Assembly: GCF_042680885.1 (NCBI RefSeq)
Contig: NZ_JBHUEO010000017.1
Span: 56,206-120,205, forward strand
DNA length: 64,000 bases
DNA from: Siminovitchia sediminis
GTDB taxonomy: Bacteria; Bacillota; Bacilli; Bacillales; Bacillaceae_C
Direction of reading: 5' to 3'
Part shown: piece after piece, positions 44,801 through 53,621 of the stretch
Layout of the letters: each line of letters opens with the position of its first letter
Position numbering within the stretch: the stretch's first letter is position 1
Notes under the pieces: generated by a model
Told to the model about the DNA's origin: nothing
The model's input: the letters and a program-made list of their open reading frames with translations, nothing else
The model's database searches: none
Made by a program: the position numbers and the translations under genes

Positions 44801-45137
44801 GTTGAAAATTCCTCCCTGTGTTTTTCTAGATTCATAGTATCATAGAATTTTTGTAATATTAGAGGGAGGAAATTCCAAATAAAGAGAAGAATTTTCCTTA
44901 CATCTTTCAAAAGAAATAATCCCAGTATTTATCATGGATTCAGAAGAAATAAAAGTTGGCTTTCACTGGGAAGACTTCCATCTTTCATGATAAACAGTTA
45001 AAAATTTCTAGCTTTTATTGGGTTGACAGACTTTGAAAACAGCTTCTTTTGTTACATATGTTACGGAAATGTATCAAATATAAAAGGATGATAAAGTCTT
45101 TTAAAATGGGATAACATAATCAAAAAGGAGGTCAAGT
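44801..45137. other. Divergent intergenic region with ribosome sites only
   Basis: 337 bases between the CAP gene (minus) and the zinc-ribbon gene (plus). A TTGACA at about 45023 has no well-spaced -10, and TTGTTA-N17-TATCAA near 45052-45080 is a weak candidate for the plus gene. GGGAGG (minus) and AAGGAGG (plus) are the ribosome sites at the ends. No gene or known RNA was seen. Confidence 0.4.
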
Positions 45138-45380
45138 ATGAGTACGAGATACCGCTGTCCCAATTGTAAAACGAATCGAACGCGCTTTAATATCGTTGAC
45201 CAAGTCGTGTTATCTGTAAAGATGGATCCTGATACGGGAGAGATTATAGAAAGATATGACACACCGGAAGATGCAGGCCCCCTGCACATAGCTTATCGGG
45301 GCCCTGACAAAAGGATTCAGTGCGGGGTATGCGGCTTGATAGAGGATGAAAAAACCTTTGAAAAGTACGGCGAACAATAG
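45138..45380 (+). CDS. Small zinc-ribbon-like protein of unknown function
   Basis: An 80-residue protein with two C-x2-C pairs, RYRCPNCKTNRTRF at the N-terminus and QCGVCGLIEDE near the C-terminus, which should form one zinc ribbon. The middle is acidic (MDPDTGEIIERYDTPEDAG). I do not recognise a named family. AAGGAGG precedes the ATG. It is divergent from the CAP gene and convergent with ctpA; no partner gene can be inferred. Confidence 0.7.
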   Translation: MSTRYRCPNCKTNRTRFNIVDQVVLSVKMDPDTGEIIERYDTPEDAGPLHIAYRGPDKRIQCGVCGLIEDEKTFEKYGEQ

Positions 45381-45480
45381 AGCTTTTCTCGAATGAATGC
45401 CCCAATACCCGGGATCGACAGACAAAAGGGGAAACTTCCATTATCTAATAGAGAAAGTCATTGTATAGCAAATCAAAAAA

Positions 45481-45506
45481 GGAACTCCCGTAACAGGCGG
45501 AGTTCC
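45481..45506 (-). terminator. Terminator after ctpA
   Basis: Stem GGAACTCC / GGGAGTTCC with a 9-10-base loop, then TTTTTTGATTT on the minus strand, 4 bases past the stop. Confidence 0.92.
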
Positions 45507-45510
45507 TTCC

Positions 45511-46989
45511 TTACTCTTTCTCTTCAGACAGCAGCTTCACCGCTTCTTGTACTTGCGGATCATTCTCATTGAGGTGGTCACGAATCTTATTCATCAGTGT
45601 GACTGTTGTTTCACCGGTCAGTATTCCGTCAGGTTCCAATTGTTCATCTTGTTGAAATTCCTGAACAGCATTTTTTGTATTTTCATCAAAATACGCATCT
45701 ACTTTGCCTGGATTATATCCGAGTTCGTCTAATATTTGTTCAGCTGCTTTGACATCAGAAGAAGCAGAATCGACTTGCAGTTTTAACTCAGGATCAATAT
45801 ATGACAATGAAGCAAAAGCAGGCAATTTTACTTTTTTATCAGGTTGGATTCCCTTTTCATGTATCCAATTTCCATCAGGCGTGAGCCATTTGGCCATCGT
45901 GTATTTGATGTTCGACCCATCTTGGAACTCATTTGTTGTTTGAACAGTGCCTTTTCCAAATGTTTTTTCCCCGACTAATGGAATATCCGCAGATTCACTT
46001 ACCGCAGCAGCCAAAATTTCTGATGCACTGGCACTTCCTTCGTCTACCAGGACTACGGTAGGGATGGTAATTTTCTTACCGCCTTCTGCTCGGTATTCCT
46101 CTACTTTTCCATCTTTATAAGCGACTTGGAACAACAATTCACCTTTTGGCACGAAGAGATTGGAAATACTGATAGCCTGGTCAAGGAGGCCGCCAGGGTT
46201 TTTTCGAAGATCAAGAACTAAGGATGTCATTCCTTTTTCTTCCATCTCTTGTAAAGCTTCATTTAATTCTTTGTCTGTATGGCTGGAAAAATTAGTAATT
46301 TGGATTTTTGCTACTCCGTCTTCGAGCATTTCGGCGTACACAGTATGAATGGGTATTTCATCACGGGTAATGGTGATTTTTTTCGGCTCTTCCACACCTT
46401 CCCGTTCAATGGTCAGCGTTACGTCTGTGCCCTTTTCCCCTCTTATTAACATCACTGCTTCATTGGCGCTCATTCCTTGTATACTCTTGCCGTCCACTTC
46501 TGTGATTTTATCATTCGGTTTTATACCTGCCTCTTCAGCAGGAGAACCTTTAATGGGGGTAACCACAATAATCGACCCTTCTAACTCTTGAATCTCCGCA
46601 CCAACTCCTTCAAATGAAGAGGTTATGCTTTCTTGAAATACTTTACTCTCTTCTTGAGTCATATAATCTGAATACGGATCATCAAGAGCTCTTACCATTC
46701 CGTCAATTGCACCGTCAATCATATTCTTTTCATCAATATCCTGGAAATAGTTCTTTTTTAGTTCGTCATACGTATTATACAGTTTATTAAATTCTGCCCT
46801 TTCTTGCATTCCAACGTTGACAGCTTTATCATCACCGAAGGAAAGGGCTAAAATCGTGACACCTGCTGTTAGGAAAACGAGTAAGAACATAAGCATGACA
46901 AACCTGAATTTTTTCATTTTAATATAGCCTTGATTTTGTTCATGTTGAATTGAATTACGATCTTCTTCCAACCGTCTCACCACTTTCAT
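45511..46989 (-). CDS. ctpA: S41-family carboxy-terminal processing protease
   Basis: A 492-residue membrane-anchored serine protease. Order: short cytoplasmic segment, one membrane helix (FRFVMLMFLLVFLTAGVTIL), PDZ domain (GVGAEIQELEGSIIVVTPIKG), tail-protease core with Ser in GSASASEILAAAV and Lys in GEKTFGKGTVQ, C-terminal peptidoglycan-binding repeat (AEQILDELGYNPGKVDAYFD). This equals B. subtilis CtpA rather than CtpB by the position next to the yodJ-like gene. The start is uncertain: the ATG at 46989 has no clear ribosome site and TTG six codons later is an alternative. Substrates unknown. Confidence 0.92.
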   Translation of the reverse strand: MKVVRRLEEDRNSIQHEQNQGYIKMKKFRFVMLMFLLVFLTAGVTILALSFGDDKAVNVGMQERAEFNKLYNTYDELKKNYFQDIDEKNMIDGAIDGMVRALDDPYSDYMTQEESKVFQESITSSFEGVGAEIQELEGSIIVVTPIKGSPAEEAGIKPNDKITEVDGKSIQGMSANEAVMLIRGEKGTDVTLTIEREGVEEPKKITITRDEIPIHTVYAEMLEDGVAKIQITNFSSHTDKELNEALQEMEEKGMTSLVLDLRKNPGGLLDQAISISNLFVPKGELLFQVAYKDGKVEEYRAEGGKKITIPTVVLVDEGSASASEILAAAVSESADIPLVGEKTFGKGTVQTTNEFQDGSNIKYTMAKWLTPDGNWIHEKGIQPDKKVKLPAFASLSYIDPELKLQVDSASSDVKAAEQILDELGYNPGKVDAYFDENTKNAVQEFQQDEQLEPDGILTGETTVTLMNKIRDHLNENDPQVQEAVKLLSEEKE

Positions 46990-47105
46990 AGCGTCATGCT
47001 GTCATTTCATTTTTAGCCATTCGTGTTGTGCTGACCACTATATTCTATCAGTTTTATAGTGTCAGCGAAAGGATAACGAGCTGTCAGTCCATCCATGCCA
47101 GTAAA

Positions 47106-47132
47106 AAGACTTTGCCATTATGGCAAAGTCTT
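47106..47132 (-). terminator. Terminator after the carboxypeptidase gene
   Basis: Perfect stem AAGACTTTGCC / GGCAAAGTCTT with a 5-base loop followed by TTTAC on the minus strand, touching the stop codon. Confidence 0.92.
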
Positions 47133-47997
47133 ATATTTTTGACGCGTGTTCAAAGTATTCTTCCAAAGTCCAATTCCGTTCATACATCACACTTGCCGCC
47201 TCTTTACCGACATACCTGAAATGCCATGGTTCATATTGATAGCCGGTGATCTTTTCTTTTCCTTTTGGATATCGCAAAATAAATCCAAACTTATGAGCAT
47301 TTTCCTGCAGCCAATTGCCCTCCGGCTTTTTTCCAAACTCCTCATTTAAAAAGAAGTTTGCAGACTCACTTGTAATATCCATAGCCAATCCTGTTTGGTG
47401 CTCGCTGTTTCCAGGTATGGCTACAACCTGAGCAGCTTTTTTTTCTCCAGACTGGGCTACCTCAGCTTCAAAGACCTCCTGCTGTCTGCTGTAGGAACGG
47501 TATCCGGAAGCAGCATACAGTTGAATGCCATCTTTTTTTGCTGCTGCGAACATTTTTTCCAAAGCTTCTGCAGCTTCTTTTCGTAAATAGCTTTTTTCTA
47601 TGTCCTGATTTCCAAAGGAAAAGGGTACATTTGGACGCACTAAATCATCGGGGGTATAATCGACTGGTAAAGCAAATGTTTTATTGACCAATGCCAAAGT
47701 ATTTGCTGCATTTACAATTTCTTTTTTGCCATCCACTTCGATTACTTCATTAAAATAGGCGGCTTCCAAAGCCAATTCGTCTTCCTCAGCTTGATCCGGC
47801 GGCTCTTTTTCTTTCGTCATCCCAGAACTTGTTGGTTTTTCTGTTTGCTGTTTGTCTTGTTCAATATTTTCATTTTCTGAAAGATACGATGGCTCATTGC
47901 TTGGCTGCTGGTTTGGACCTTTGGCATCGTGTAAAGGATTCCACTTACAGCCTGCAAGCAAAAGGATCAATATGGTCAAACCAGTCAATTTTTTCAT
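47131..47997 (-). CDS. ldcB: LdcB/VanY-type carboxypeptidase lipoprotein (YodJ)
   Basis: A 288-residue M15B peptidase anchored as a lipoprotein: MKKLTGLTILILLLAGC has the lipobox LLAGC at residues 13-17. Zinc-site motifs are SEHQTGLAMD (S-x-H-x7-D) and EPWHFRYVG. A long acidic, Glu/Gln-rich linker separates lipobox and domain. B. subtilis YodJ (LdcB) is an LD-carboxypeptidase trimming peptidoglycan stem peptides; same neighbourhood (ctpA on one side, deoD on the other). Start placed at the MKK of the signal peptide, four codons after the longest frame. Confidence 0.9.
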   Translation of the reverse strand: MKKLTGLTILILLLAGCKWNPLHDAKGPNQQPSNEPSYLSENENIEQDKQQTEKPTSSGMTKEKEPPDQAEEDELALEAAYFNEVIEVDGKKEIVNAANTLALVNKTFALPVDYTPDDLVRPNVPFSFGNQDIEKSYLRKEAAEALEKMFAAAKKDGIQLYAASGYRSYSRQQEVFEAEVAQSGEKKAAQVVAIPGNSEHQTGLAMDITSESANFFLNEEFGKKPEGNWLQENAHKFGFILRYPKGKEKITGYQYEPWHFRYVGKEAASVMYERNWTLEEYFEHASKI

Positions 47998-48024
47998 TAA
48001 GCATCTCACGACTCCAATTTATTG

Positions 48025-48729
48025 TTAGGCTCGAATGGCTGTTTCCAGGGCAACTTCAATCATATCATTAAATGATGTCTGCCGTTCTTCCGCAGTTGTT
48101 AATTCACCGGTCAGGATATGATCGCTTACCGTTAAAATAGAAAGAGCTTTTCTTCCAAATTTGGCTGCGAGAGTATATAGGGCTGCTGTTTCCATTTCTA
48201 TAGCCAAAATACCGTATTGTGCCCATTTTTCATGTTCGGCATTATCGTTGTAGAACATGTCGGCCGTAAAGACATTCCCCGCCTTCAAATGAAGCCCTTT
48301 ATTAATTCCTTCGTCGTACGCCTTTTTCAATAGATCAAATGAAGCTGTAGGAGCATAGTCTATTCCGTTAAACGTCAATCGGTTCATTTGAGAATCAGTC
48401 GAAGCAGACATCGCCAGGATGACATCACGAACTTTTACATCTTTTTGAATTGCCCCGCATGTTCCGACTCTGATTAAATTTTGAACCTGATAGCTTTCCA
48501 TCAGTTCGTTAATATATATGGAGATGGATGGTACTCCCATTCCGGTACCTTGAACAGAAATTCTTTTTCCTTTATATTCTCCGGTGTAGCCGAGCATATT
48601 TCGAACGGTATTATACACCTCTGCATTTTCCAGAAAATTTTCGGCAATATGTTTTGCCCTCAGCGGATCCCCAGGCAAGAGTACTGTATCTGCTATGGAA
48701 GATTCCGGAGCATTGATATGTATACTCAT
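48025..48729 (-). CDS. deoD: Purine nucleoside phosphorylase DeoD
   Basis: Phosphorolysis of purine (deoxy)nucleosides. The 234-residue hexameric-type enzyme begins MSIHINAPESSIADTVLLPG, has LPGDPLRAKHIAENFL, QGTGMGVPSISIY, RVGTCGAIQ, the catalytic acidic residue region MFYNDNAE, EMETAALY and TVSDHILTGE. GAAAGGAG precedes this ATG; six upstream codons of frame are ignored. Matches the deoD-yodJ order of B. subtilis. Confidence 0.96.
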   Translation of the reverse strand: MSIHINAPESSIADTVLLPGDPLRAKHIAENFLENAEVYNTVRNMLGYTGEYKGKRISVQGTGMGVPSISIYINELMESYQVQNLIRVGTCGAIQKDVKVRDVILAMSASTDSQMNRLTFNGIDYAPTASFDLLKKAYDEGINKGLHLKAGNVFTADMFYNDNAEHEKWAQYGILAIEMETAALYTLAAKFGRKALSILTVSDHILTGELTTAEERQTSFNDMIEVALETAIRA

Positions 48730-48835
48730 GGCTCTATCTCCTTTCATTCTACACTTACCATATTAAATGTTTCCCATTACTCATGCAATAAGCTCTGCGG
48801 GAAAAATAGGAATGCTTGGTGAAAAATGGAGCGGT

Positions 48836-49801
48836 TTATTTTCCGTGTTTTTTGTTAAATGCGGTATGCACCTGTTGAATTTGGTATTCAGCATGAGCCA
48901 TGAGGTTTTCTATCAATTCCTTTACACTCGGGATATTCCGGATCAGCCCGGAAATTTGGCCCCCATTCACGTACCCTCTGTCAAAATCGCCATATATGGC
49001 TCCTTTTATATGATATTCCTCCGATGTCTTTTCTCTGAACTGATCTAGTGTCATCCCCTGCTTTTCTGCATCCAGCATTGCGAGAGCGTAATTTCCCTTC
49101 AGAACTCTCCGGATTCCTCCAAATGAGCGGCCCAAAGTTACAGTTCCTGTGTCATCGGATGTTAATATTTTCTGTTTGTACCTATCGTGGAATGGAGCTT
49201 CCTTCGTGGCGATAAATCTTGTTCCCATCTGTACCCCGCTTGCTCCAAGCATCAGGGCTGCAGCCAATCCCCTGCCGTCTCCTATCCCTCCGGCAGCCAA
49301 CACTGGAATCTTTACGTGATCTACAATTTGAGGAATAAGAGCCAGAGTCGTCAATTCAAGATGAGAATTAATGCCGGCTGCCTCAAAGCCTTCAGCTACA
49401 AGCAGATCAGCCCCTGCCTCTTCAGCTTTTTTTGCATGCTTGACTGAGCCCACAATGACCATCGTTTTAATGCCATTCCCCTTTAGTTTCTGAATGTATG
49501 GAGCCGGATTCCCGGCTGATAAAGATACGGCTTTTACCCGATGCTTCAATGCCAATTCGATTAACTTCTCAGTATAAGGAGTCACTGTAATCGGTATATT
49601 CAATGAAAAGGGCTGCTTTGTCATTTGTTTAATCTCCAGAATCATCTTTTCTACTTTTTCCGGGTTCATCGTACCGGCACCAACTGTACCCAATCCTCCC
49701 GCTTCTGATACTGCAGATGTTAAACAGGCATTGCTGATATTGCCCATTCCTCCCTGAACGATTGGATATTGAATGCCGAGCAAATCACAAGCATCATTCA
49801 T
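48836..49801 (-). CDS. FMN-dependent nitronate monooxygenase / enoyl-ACP reductase II-like protein
   Basis: A 321-residue TIM-barrel flavoprotein. IQYPIVQGGMGNISNACLTSAVSEAGGLG, LNIPITV, GVQMGTRFIATKEA and AAGGIGDGRGLAAALMLGASG are the motifs of the 2-nitropropane dioxygenase family, which also contains FabK. Enzymes of this kind encoded in catabolic clusters may be oxidoreductases of CoA thioesters or ketones; the substrate here is open. Next to the paa genes, but on the opposite side of the gamma-carbonic-anhydrase gene. Start ATG at 49801 follows GGTGAT; GTG four codons earlier is possible. Confidence 0.8.
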   Translation of the reverse strand: MNDACDLLGIQYPIVQGGMGNISNACLTSAVSEAGGLGTVGAGTMNPEKVEKMILEIKQMTKQPFSLNIPITVTPYTEKLIELALKHRVKAVSLSAGNPAPYIQKLKGNGIKTMVIVGSVKHAKKAEEAGADLLVAEGFEAAGINSHLELTTLALIPQIVDHVKIPVLAAGGIGDGRGLAAALMLGASGVQMGTRFIATKEAPFHDRYKQKILTSDDTGTVTLGRSFGGIRRVLKGNYALAMLDAEKQGMTLDQFREKTSEEYHIKGAIYGDFDRGYVNGGQISGLIRNIPSVKELIENLMAHAEYQIQQVHTAFNKKHGK

Positions 49802-49889
49802 TCGTATCACCATCCCATAAAAACATGTTATAGTTAAAGAGAAAATAAAATTTTAAAAAATTCAATTATTCAAAGGAGGCCTGCAAACC

Positions 49890-50408
49890 ATGATTATTAC
49901 CTATCAACAAAAAACACCGGATGTCCATCCGTCTGTATTTATTGCACCTGGAGCTTACCTCATTGGTGATGTGTCAGTCGGCAAGGAATCGACTATCTGG
50001 TTTAATGCAGTTTTGCGGGGAGACGAAGGTTCAATTCAAATCGGCGAAAAATGCAGCATTCAGGATAACTCTACAATACATATGTACGAGGGATATCCTG
50101 TAATCATTGACGATGAAGTGACCATTGGCCATAATGTAATTTTACATGGCTGCAAAATCGGCAAGCGTTCGATTATCGGTATGGGATCAACCATATTGGA
50201 CCATGTTGAAATCGGTGAAGAATGTATTATTGGGGCCAACACATTAATTCCCTCCGGTAAAAAAATACCGCCACGGTCCCTTGTTGTCGGCTCGCCTGGA
50301 AAAGTAGTGCGGGAATTGAAGGATAAAGACTTTGAGCTCATACAATCTTCCATTGATACATATGTACAAAAAGGCAAAGATTATAACGCCCTTTTGAGCC
50401 GGAGCTAA
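49890..50408 (+). CDS. Gamma-carbonic-anhydrase-like protein (PaaY/YrdA type)
   Basis: A 172-residue left-handed beta-helix with hexapeptide repeats (VGKESTIWFNAVLRGDEGSIQIG, SIQDNSTIHM, VTIGHNVILHGCKIG, SIIGMGSTILDHVEIG). Three zinc histidines fit IHMYEG, IGHNV and LHGC. PaaY proteins in phenylacetate clusters are thioesterases that rescue CoA from dead-end products; those of this family elsewhere are carbonic anhydrases or unknown. Location beside paaX supports the PaaY role, but the symbol is withheld. GGAGG 9 bases upstream of the ATG. Confidence 0.83.
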   Translation: MIITYQQKTPDVHPSVFIAPGAYLIGDVSVGKESTIWFNAVLRGDEGSIQIGEKCSIQDNSTIHMYEGYPVIIDDEVTIGHNVILHGCKIGKRSIIGMGSTILDHVEIGEECIIGANTLIPSGKKIPPRSLVVGSPGKVVRELKDKDFELIQSSIDTYVQKGKDYNALLSRS

Positions 50409-50424
50409 GCCCATTGCAAGGTCC

Positions 50425-50459
50425 ATCGCCCTGCCCCGTACTGCTGAGTGCAGGGCGAT
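50425..50459 (+). terminator. Terminator after the gamma-carbonic-anhydrase-like gene
   Basis: Stem ATCGCCCTG / CAGGGCGAT with a 17-base loop followed by TTCATTT; lies between two convergent genes. Confidence 0.8.
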
Positions 50460-50460
50460 T

Positions 50461-51342
50461 TCATTTGGTAATATAGGGATGATGATGGACATCATAAGAT
50501 TGGTCTTTCTTTCTTAAATCATTTCCTTTTTCAAAAACTGACTCAAAAAATCGGCTGGCGGGTTCAGCGAGCAGCTGATAATACTGTCTAAACAGCAGTG
50601 CAGCATGATTTCCGCTCCACATAGAGGGCAACAGCTCTTTGGGAAGACCCGGATCTATAAATAAAAACTTTCGATATTCATGCACGAGTTTTGTTCGCTC
50701 AACAAAACAGTCCGCATCACTCATTTTATTTTCATTCAGCAAGCTTTGGTGAACGATGAACTGTTTGCCATAGTTGGAAACAAATTCTTCATATTTCTGT
50801 TCAATTTCATCAAGCGGCCAGCTTTTTTCCACTAACTGAATATTGTCCTTCGGTCCAAGATAATCGGATACAAAAAAGTCTACGTATTCTTCAATTTCAT
50901 ATTTCTCAATCAGCGAATTTACTTCTTTCTCCAAATTATTCGGAGATATCCAGCAGCTGTACGTGAAGCTGCCAAATCCGCTCCAGAGCAATTCTTTGCG
51001 CAGGTCATCCCGAATTTGCCGTTTCTCCTCCGGGATGGAATACATCAGCATTCTCCATTTCCCGTCCCATTCATGCGGATCCAGTTTGAATATTCTCCGG
51101 CCGGCTTCGTCGATCCGGTTCACACCGCGCTGCGTCAAGAAGTAATAGCTTTTATTTCCTTGTCTTTCCGACTGCAGCCACCCCTGTTTCACCATCCTGG
51201 ACACAGCCACCCTTACAGCCTGTTCATTGTGGCCAAATTCTTTCAAGAGACGTATCAGGCTTCCAATCCAAATTTTGCTGCCGTAATGCCGAATATAGTC
51301 ACCATAGATGGTAAAGATCATTGATTGTGTATTTAACCCCAT
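50461..51342 (-). CDS. paaX: Phenylacetate operon repressor
   Basis: A 293-residue transcription regulator. The N-terminal winged helix (SMIFTIYGDYIRHYGSKIWIG, LIRLLKEFGHNEQAVRVAVSRM) and the PaaX core (WDGKWRMLMYSIPEEKR, LRKELLWSGFGSF, LSDYLG) identify the PaaX family, which responds to phenylacetyl-CoA. Start MGLNTQSMIFTIYG at 51342 is preceded by GAGTGA; a GTG four codons upstream is an alternative. Transcribed in the same direction as the paa genes and separated from paaJ by a terminator. The bound operator is not known; the candidate repeats upstream of paaC and paaK are listed. Confidence 0.92.
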   Translation of the reverse strand: MGLNTQSMIFTIYGDYIRHYGSKIWIGSLIRLLKEFGHNEQAVRVAVSRMVKQGWLQSERQGNKSYYFLTQRGVNRIDEAGRRIFKLDPHEWDGKWRMLMYSIPEEKRQIRDDLRKELLWSGFGSFTYSCWISPNNLEKEVNSLIEKYEIEEYVDFFVSDYLGPKDNIQLVEKSWPLDEIEQKYEEFVSNYGKQFIVHQSLLNENKMSDADCFVERTKLVHEYRKFLFIDPGLPKELLPSMWSGNHAALLFRQYYQLLAEPASRFFESVFEKGNDLRKKDQSYDVHHHPYITK

Positions 51343-51450
51343 AACACTTGTCACTCATTTCGTTTTCAATATAATTGCATTATATCATGGCTGTAATATA
51401 GTGATGCCCAAACTGCTTCAGACAGACATTTACCATATAGATAGAAGAAA

Positions 51451-51468
51451 GACCCTCACTTAAGGGTC
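51451..51468 (-). terminator. Terminator after paaJ
   Basis: Stem GACCCT / AGGGTC with a 6-base loop and TTTCTTCT on the minus strand. Confidence 0.75.
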
Positions 51469-51474
51469 ATCTGA

Positions 51475-52677
51475 TCAATAGATATTTTCCACAATAACGG
51501 ATATTCCCTGCCCGACCCCGATACACATCGTTGCGAGTCCATATTTGGATTGCCTTCTCTGCATTTCATAAATTAAAGTTGTTAAAATTCTAGCTCCGCT
51601 GGCCCCAAGCGGGTGGCCAAATGCAATAGCCCCGCCGTTGACATTTACCTTTTCGGGGTCAAGACCCAGTTCTCTTATGCATTGGATCGATTGTGAAGCA
51701 AAGGCTTCATTCAACTCTATTAAGTCGATATCTTCCACTCCTAATCCGGCCCGTCTCAATGCTTTTTTTGTAGAATAAATAGGGCCGAGTCCCATTACAG
51801 CAGGTTCGAGGCCGGATACTGCGCCAACTTTATATTGGACAAGCGGCTTTATACCAAATTCATCCGCTTTTTCTTTGCTCATCAACAATAAAGCAGAAGC
51901 CCCATCGTTAACCCCGGACGCATTTCCGGCTGTTACGGTTCCGTTGGGAAATATTGGCCTTAAAGCAGATAACTTTTCCAGCGTTGTGTCCGGCCGGGGA
52001 TGTTCATCACGTTCTACAGTGATTTCATTATCCTTATGGTCCCTGTATACGACAGGAATGATCTCTTGTTTAAAAAGATCCTCATCCATTGCCCTTTTCG
52101 CTCTCAACTGGCTTTCCAATGCAAATTGGTCCTGTTCCATCCTCGTAATGTGATATCGCTTTGCAACATTTTCAGCTGTTTCAGGCATCGAGTCAGTTCC
52201 GTACATCTCTTTAAGTTTCGGGTTGGTAAAGCGCCAACCAATTGTTGTGTCTTGCAGTTCCATCGATCCCCGCGGATAATCTTTGTCCGGCTTGGCCATG
52301 ACGTAAGGGGCCCGCGTCATGCTTTCCGTTCCTCCGGCAATAAAAATATCGCCATCTCCCACAGCAATTGCTCTGGCCGCATACATGACAGCGTCCAGCC
52401 CTGAGCCGCAGAGCCTGTTGATAGTAGTACCTGCTACAGATAAAGGAAGCCCGGCCAACAGCGCTGCCATCCGTGCTACGTTTCTGTTGTCTTCTCCGGC
52501 CTGATTGGCGTTGCCCAATACAACTTCCTCAATCTCTTCTGCGGGCAGTTCAGGATTCCGGTTCAAAAGGGCTTTAATGACAATGGCACCCATATCATCG
52601 GGCCGTATATGTCTCAGGGCACCCTTATAGCGTCCAAATGGGGTCCTGACTGCATCCACGATCACAACTTCTCTCAT
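51475..52677 (-). CDS. paaJ: 3-oxoadipyl-CoA/3-oxo-5,6-dehydrosuberyl-CoA thiolase
   Basis: Thiolase of the last phenylacetate steps. The 400-residue protein has the acylated Cys in RLCGSGLDAVM (about residue 90), GHPLGASGARI with the catalytic His and the second Cys in MCIGVGQG. The N-terminal MREVVIVDAVRTPFGRYKGAL and PYVMAKPDKDYPRG are typical of PaaJ/PcaF thiolases. ATG overlaps the paaH stop (ATGA at 52674-52677). A general acetyl-CoA acetyltransferase is possible from sequence alone; context decides. Confidence 0.88.
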   Translation of the reverse strand: MREVVIVDAVRTPFGRYKGALRHIRPDDMGAIVIKALLNRNPELPAEEIEEVVLGNANQAGEDNRNVARMAALLAGLPLSVAGTTINRLCGSGLDAVMYAARAIAVGDGDIFIAGGTESMTRAPYVMAKPDKDYPRGSMELQDTTIGWRFTNPKLKEMYGTDSMPETAENVAKRYHITRMEQDQFALESQLRAKRAMDEDLFKQEIIPVVYRDHKDNEITVERDEHPRPDTTLEKLSALRPIFPNGTVTAGNASGVNDGASALLLMSKEKADEFGIKPLVQYKVGAVSGLEPAVMGLGPIYSTKKALRRAGLGVEDIDLIELNEAFASQSIQCIRELGLDPEKVNVNGGAIAFGHPLGASGARILTTLIYEMQRRQSKYGLATMCIGVGQGISVIVENIY

Positions 52678-53549
52678 TTTTCGATCATCTCTTTTTCTTT
52701 TTTTGTATATTCATATACCCCTCTGCCCGTTTTCCTGCCCAGACGTCCTGCTTTTACATATTGTTCCAAGAGTGGTGCGGGACGATATTTTTCTCCCAGC
52801 TTTTCGTGAAGGTACTTTAAGTTATTTAAGCGGGCATCCAGCCCTACCAGGTCAGCCAGTTCGAAAGGTCCCATCGGATAATTCAGTCCAAGCTTGATCG
52901 CCTTATCAATATCTTCAGGAGAGCCAAGACCCTCCTGAAGCATATAAAAGGCTTCATTTCCTACAAGGGCACTGATTCTGCTCGTAACAAACCCGGGGAA
53001 TTCATTGATTACAACCGGTTCTTTTCCCATTTTCTCTGCGGCAAATTTGATTATTTCTACTGTTTCATCACTTGTTCCCAGGCCTTTTACAATTTCCACC
53101 AGTGGCATTTTATGAACCGGATTAAAAAAATGCATAGCAATGGTTTTATCCGGCCTTTTGGCAAACGAAGCTATTTCAGTCGGGCTCATTGTCGATGTAT
53201 TGGTGGCAAACAGACAATTGCTTGGAGCAGCTTTCTCCATCTCTTCAAAAACTTGCTTTTTAATGGCAGTCTTTTCAGGGACTGCTTCAATAATTAAGTC
53301 GGCATGAGAAATGGCTCCTGTAAAGTCTGTTGTAAATAACATCTTTTCTTGTATATTTTGATAGTTGTCGTTTGTCAGCTTTCCGATAGTAACCCCTTTT
53401 TTTGCAATATGAACTATTTCATTTTTGGCATCGATTAAAGAGTTTTCACTCACGTCTGTAAGGGACACCTTATAGCCTGCTGCTGCTGCTGCATATGCTA
53501 TTCCCCTGCCCATGACACCTGCACCAACAATAGCCACATTCTGGATCAT
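52674..53549 (-). CDS. paaH: 3-hydroxyacyl-CoA dehydrogenase (3-hydroxyadipyl-CoA)
   Basis: NAD-dependent oxidation of 3-hydroxyadipyl-CoA. The 291 residues show the Rossmann motif VGAGVMGRGIAYAAAAAGY, the catalytic His/Glu region MHFFNPVHKMPLVEIVKG, and the C-terminal dimer domain with GFVTSRI and LGLNYPMGPFELADLVGLD. Gene order with paaJ and paaD supports this role; 3-hydroxybutyryl-CoA dehydrogenase is the alternative by sequence. Start ATG at 53549 behind GGGAGG. Confidence 0.88.
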   Translation of the reverse strand: MIQNVAIVGAGVMGRGIAYAAAAAGYKVSLTDVSENSLIDAKNEIVHIAKKGVTIGKLTNDNYQNIQEKMLFTTDFTGAISHADLIIEAVPEKTAIKKQVFEEMEKAAPSNCLFATNTSTMSPTEIASFAKRPDKTIAMHFFNPVHKMPLVEIVKGLGTSDETVEIIKFAAEKMGKEPVVINEFPGFVTSRISALVGNEAFYMLQEGLGSPEDIDKAIKLGLNYPMGPFELADLVGLDARLNNLKYLHEKLGEKYRPAPLLEQYVKAGRLGRKTGRGVYEYTKKEKEMIEK

Positions 53550-53576
53550 TGTTTACCTCCCTTGTACTCCGGGTAT

Positions 53577-53602
53577 GAATAGAGGTATTCAATACTCTAT
53601 TC
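53577..53602. repeat. Near-perfect 26-bp palindrome upstream of paaH
   Basis: GAATAGAG-G-TATT C AATA-CTCTATTC, one bulged base. It lies 28-53 bases before the paaH start between paaD and paaH; TTGACG flanks it on the minus strand at 53603-53608, but the -10 would be poor. It may be an operator, an internal promoter element or an RNA-processing hairpin. Confidence 0.5.
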
Positions 53603-53621
53603 GTCAATATACCGGTGTTTT

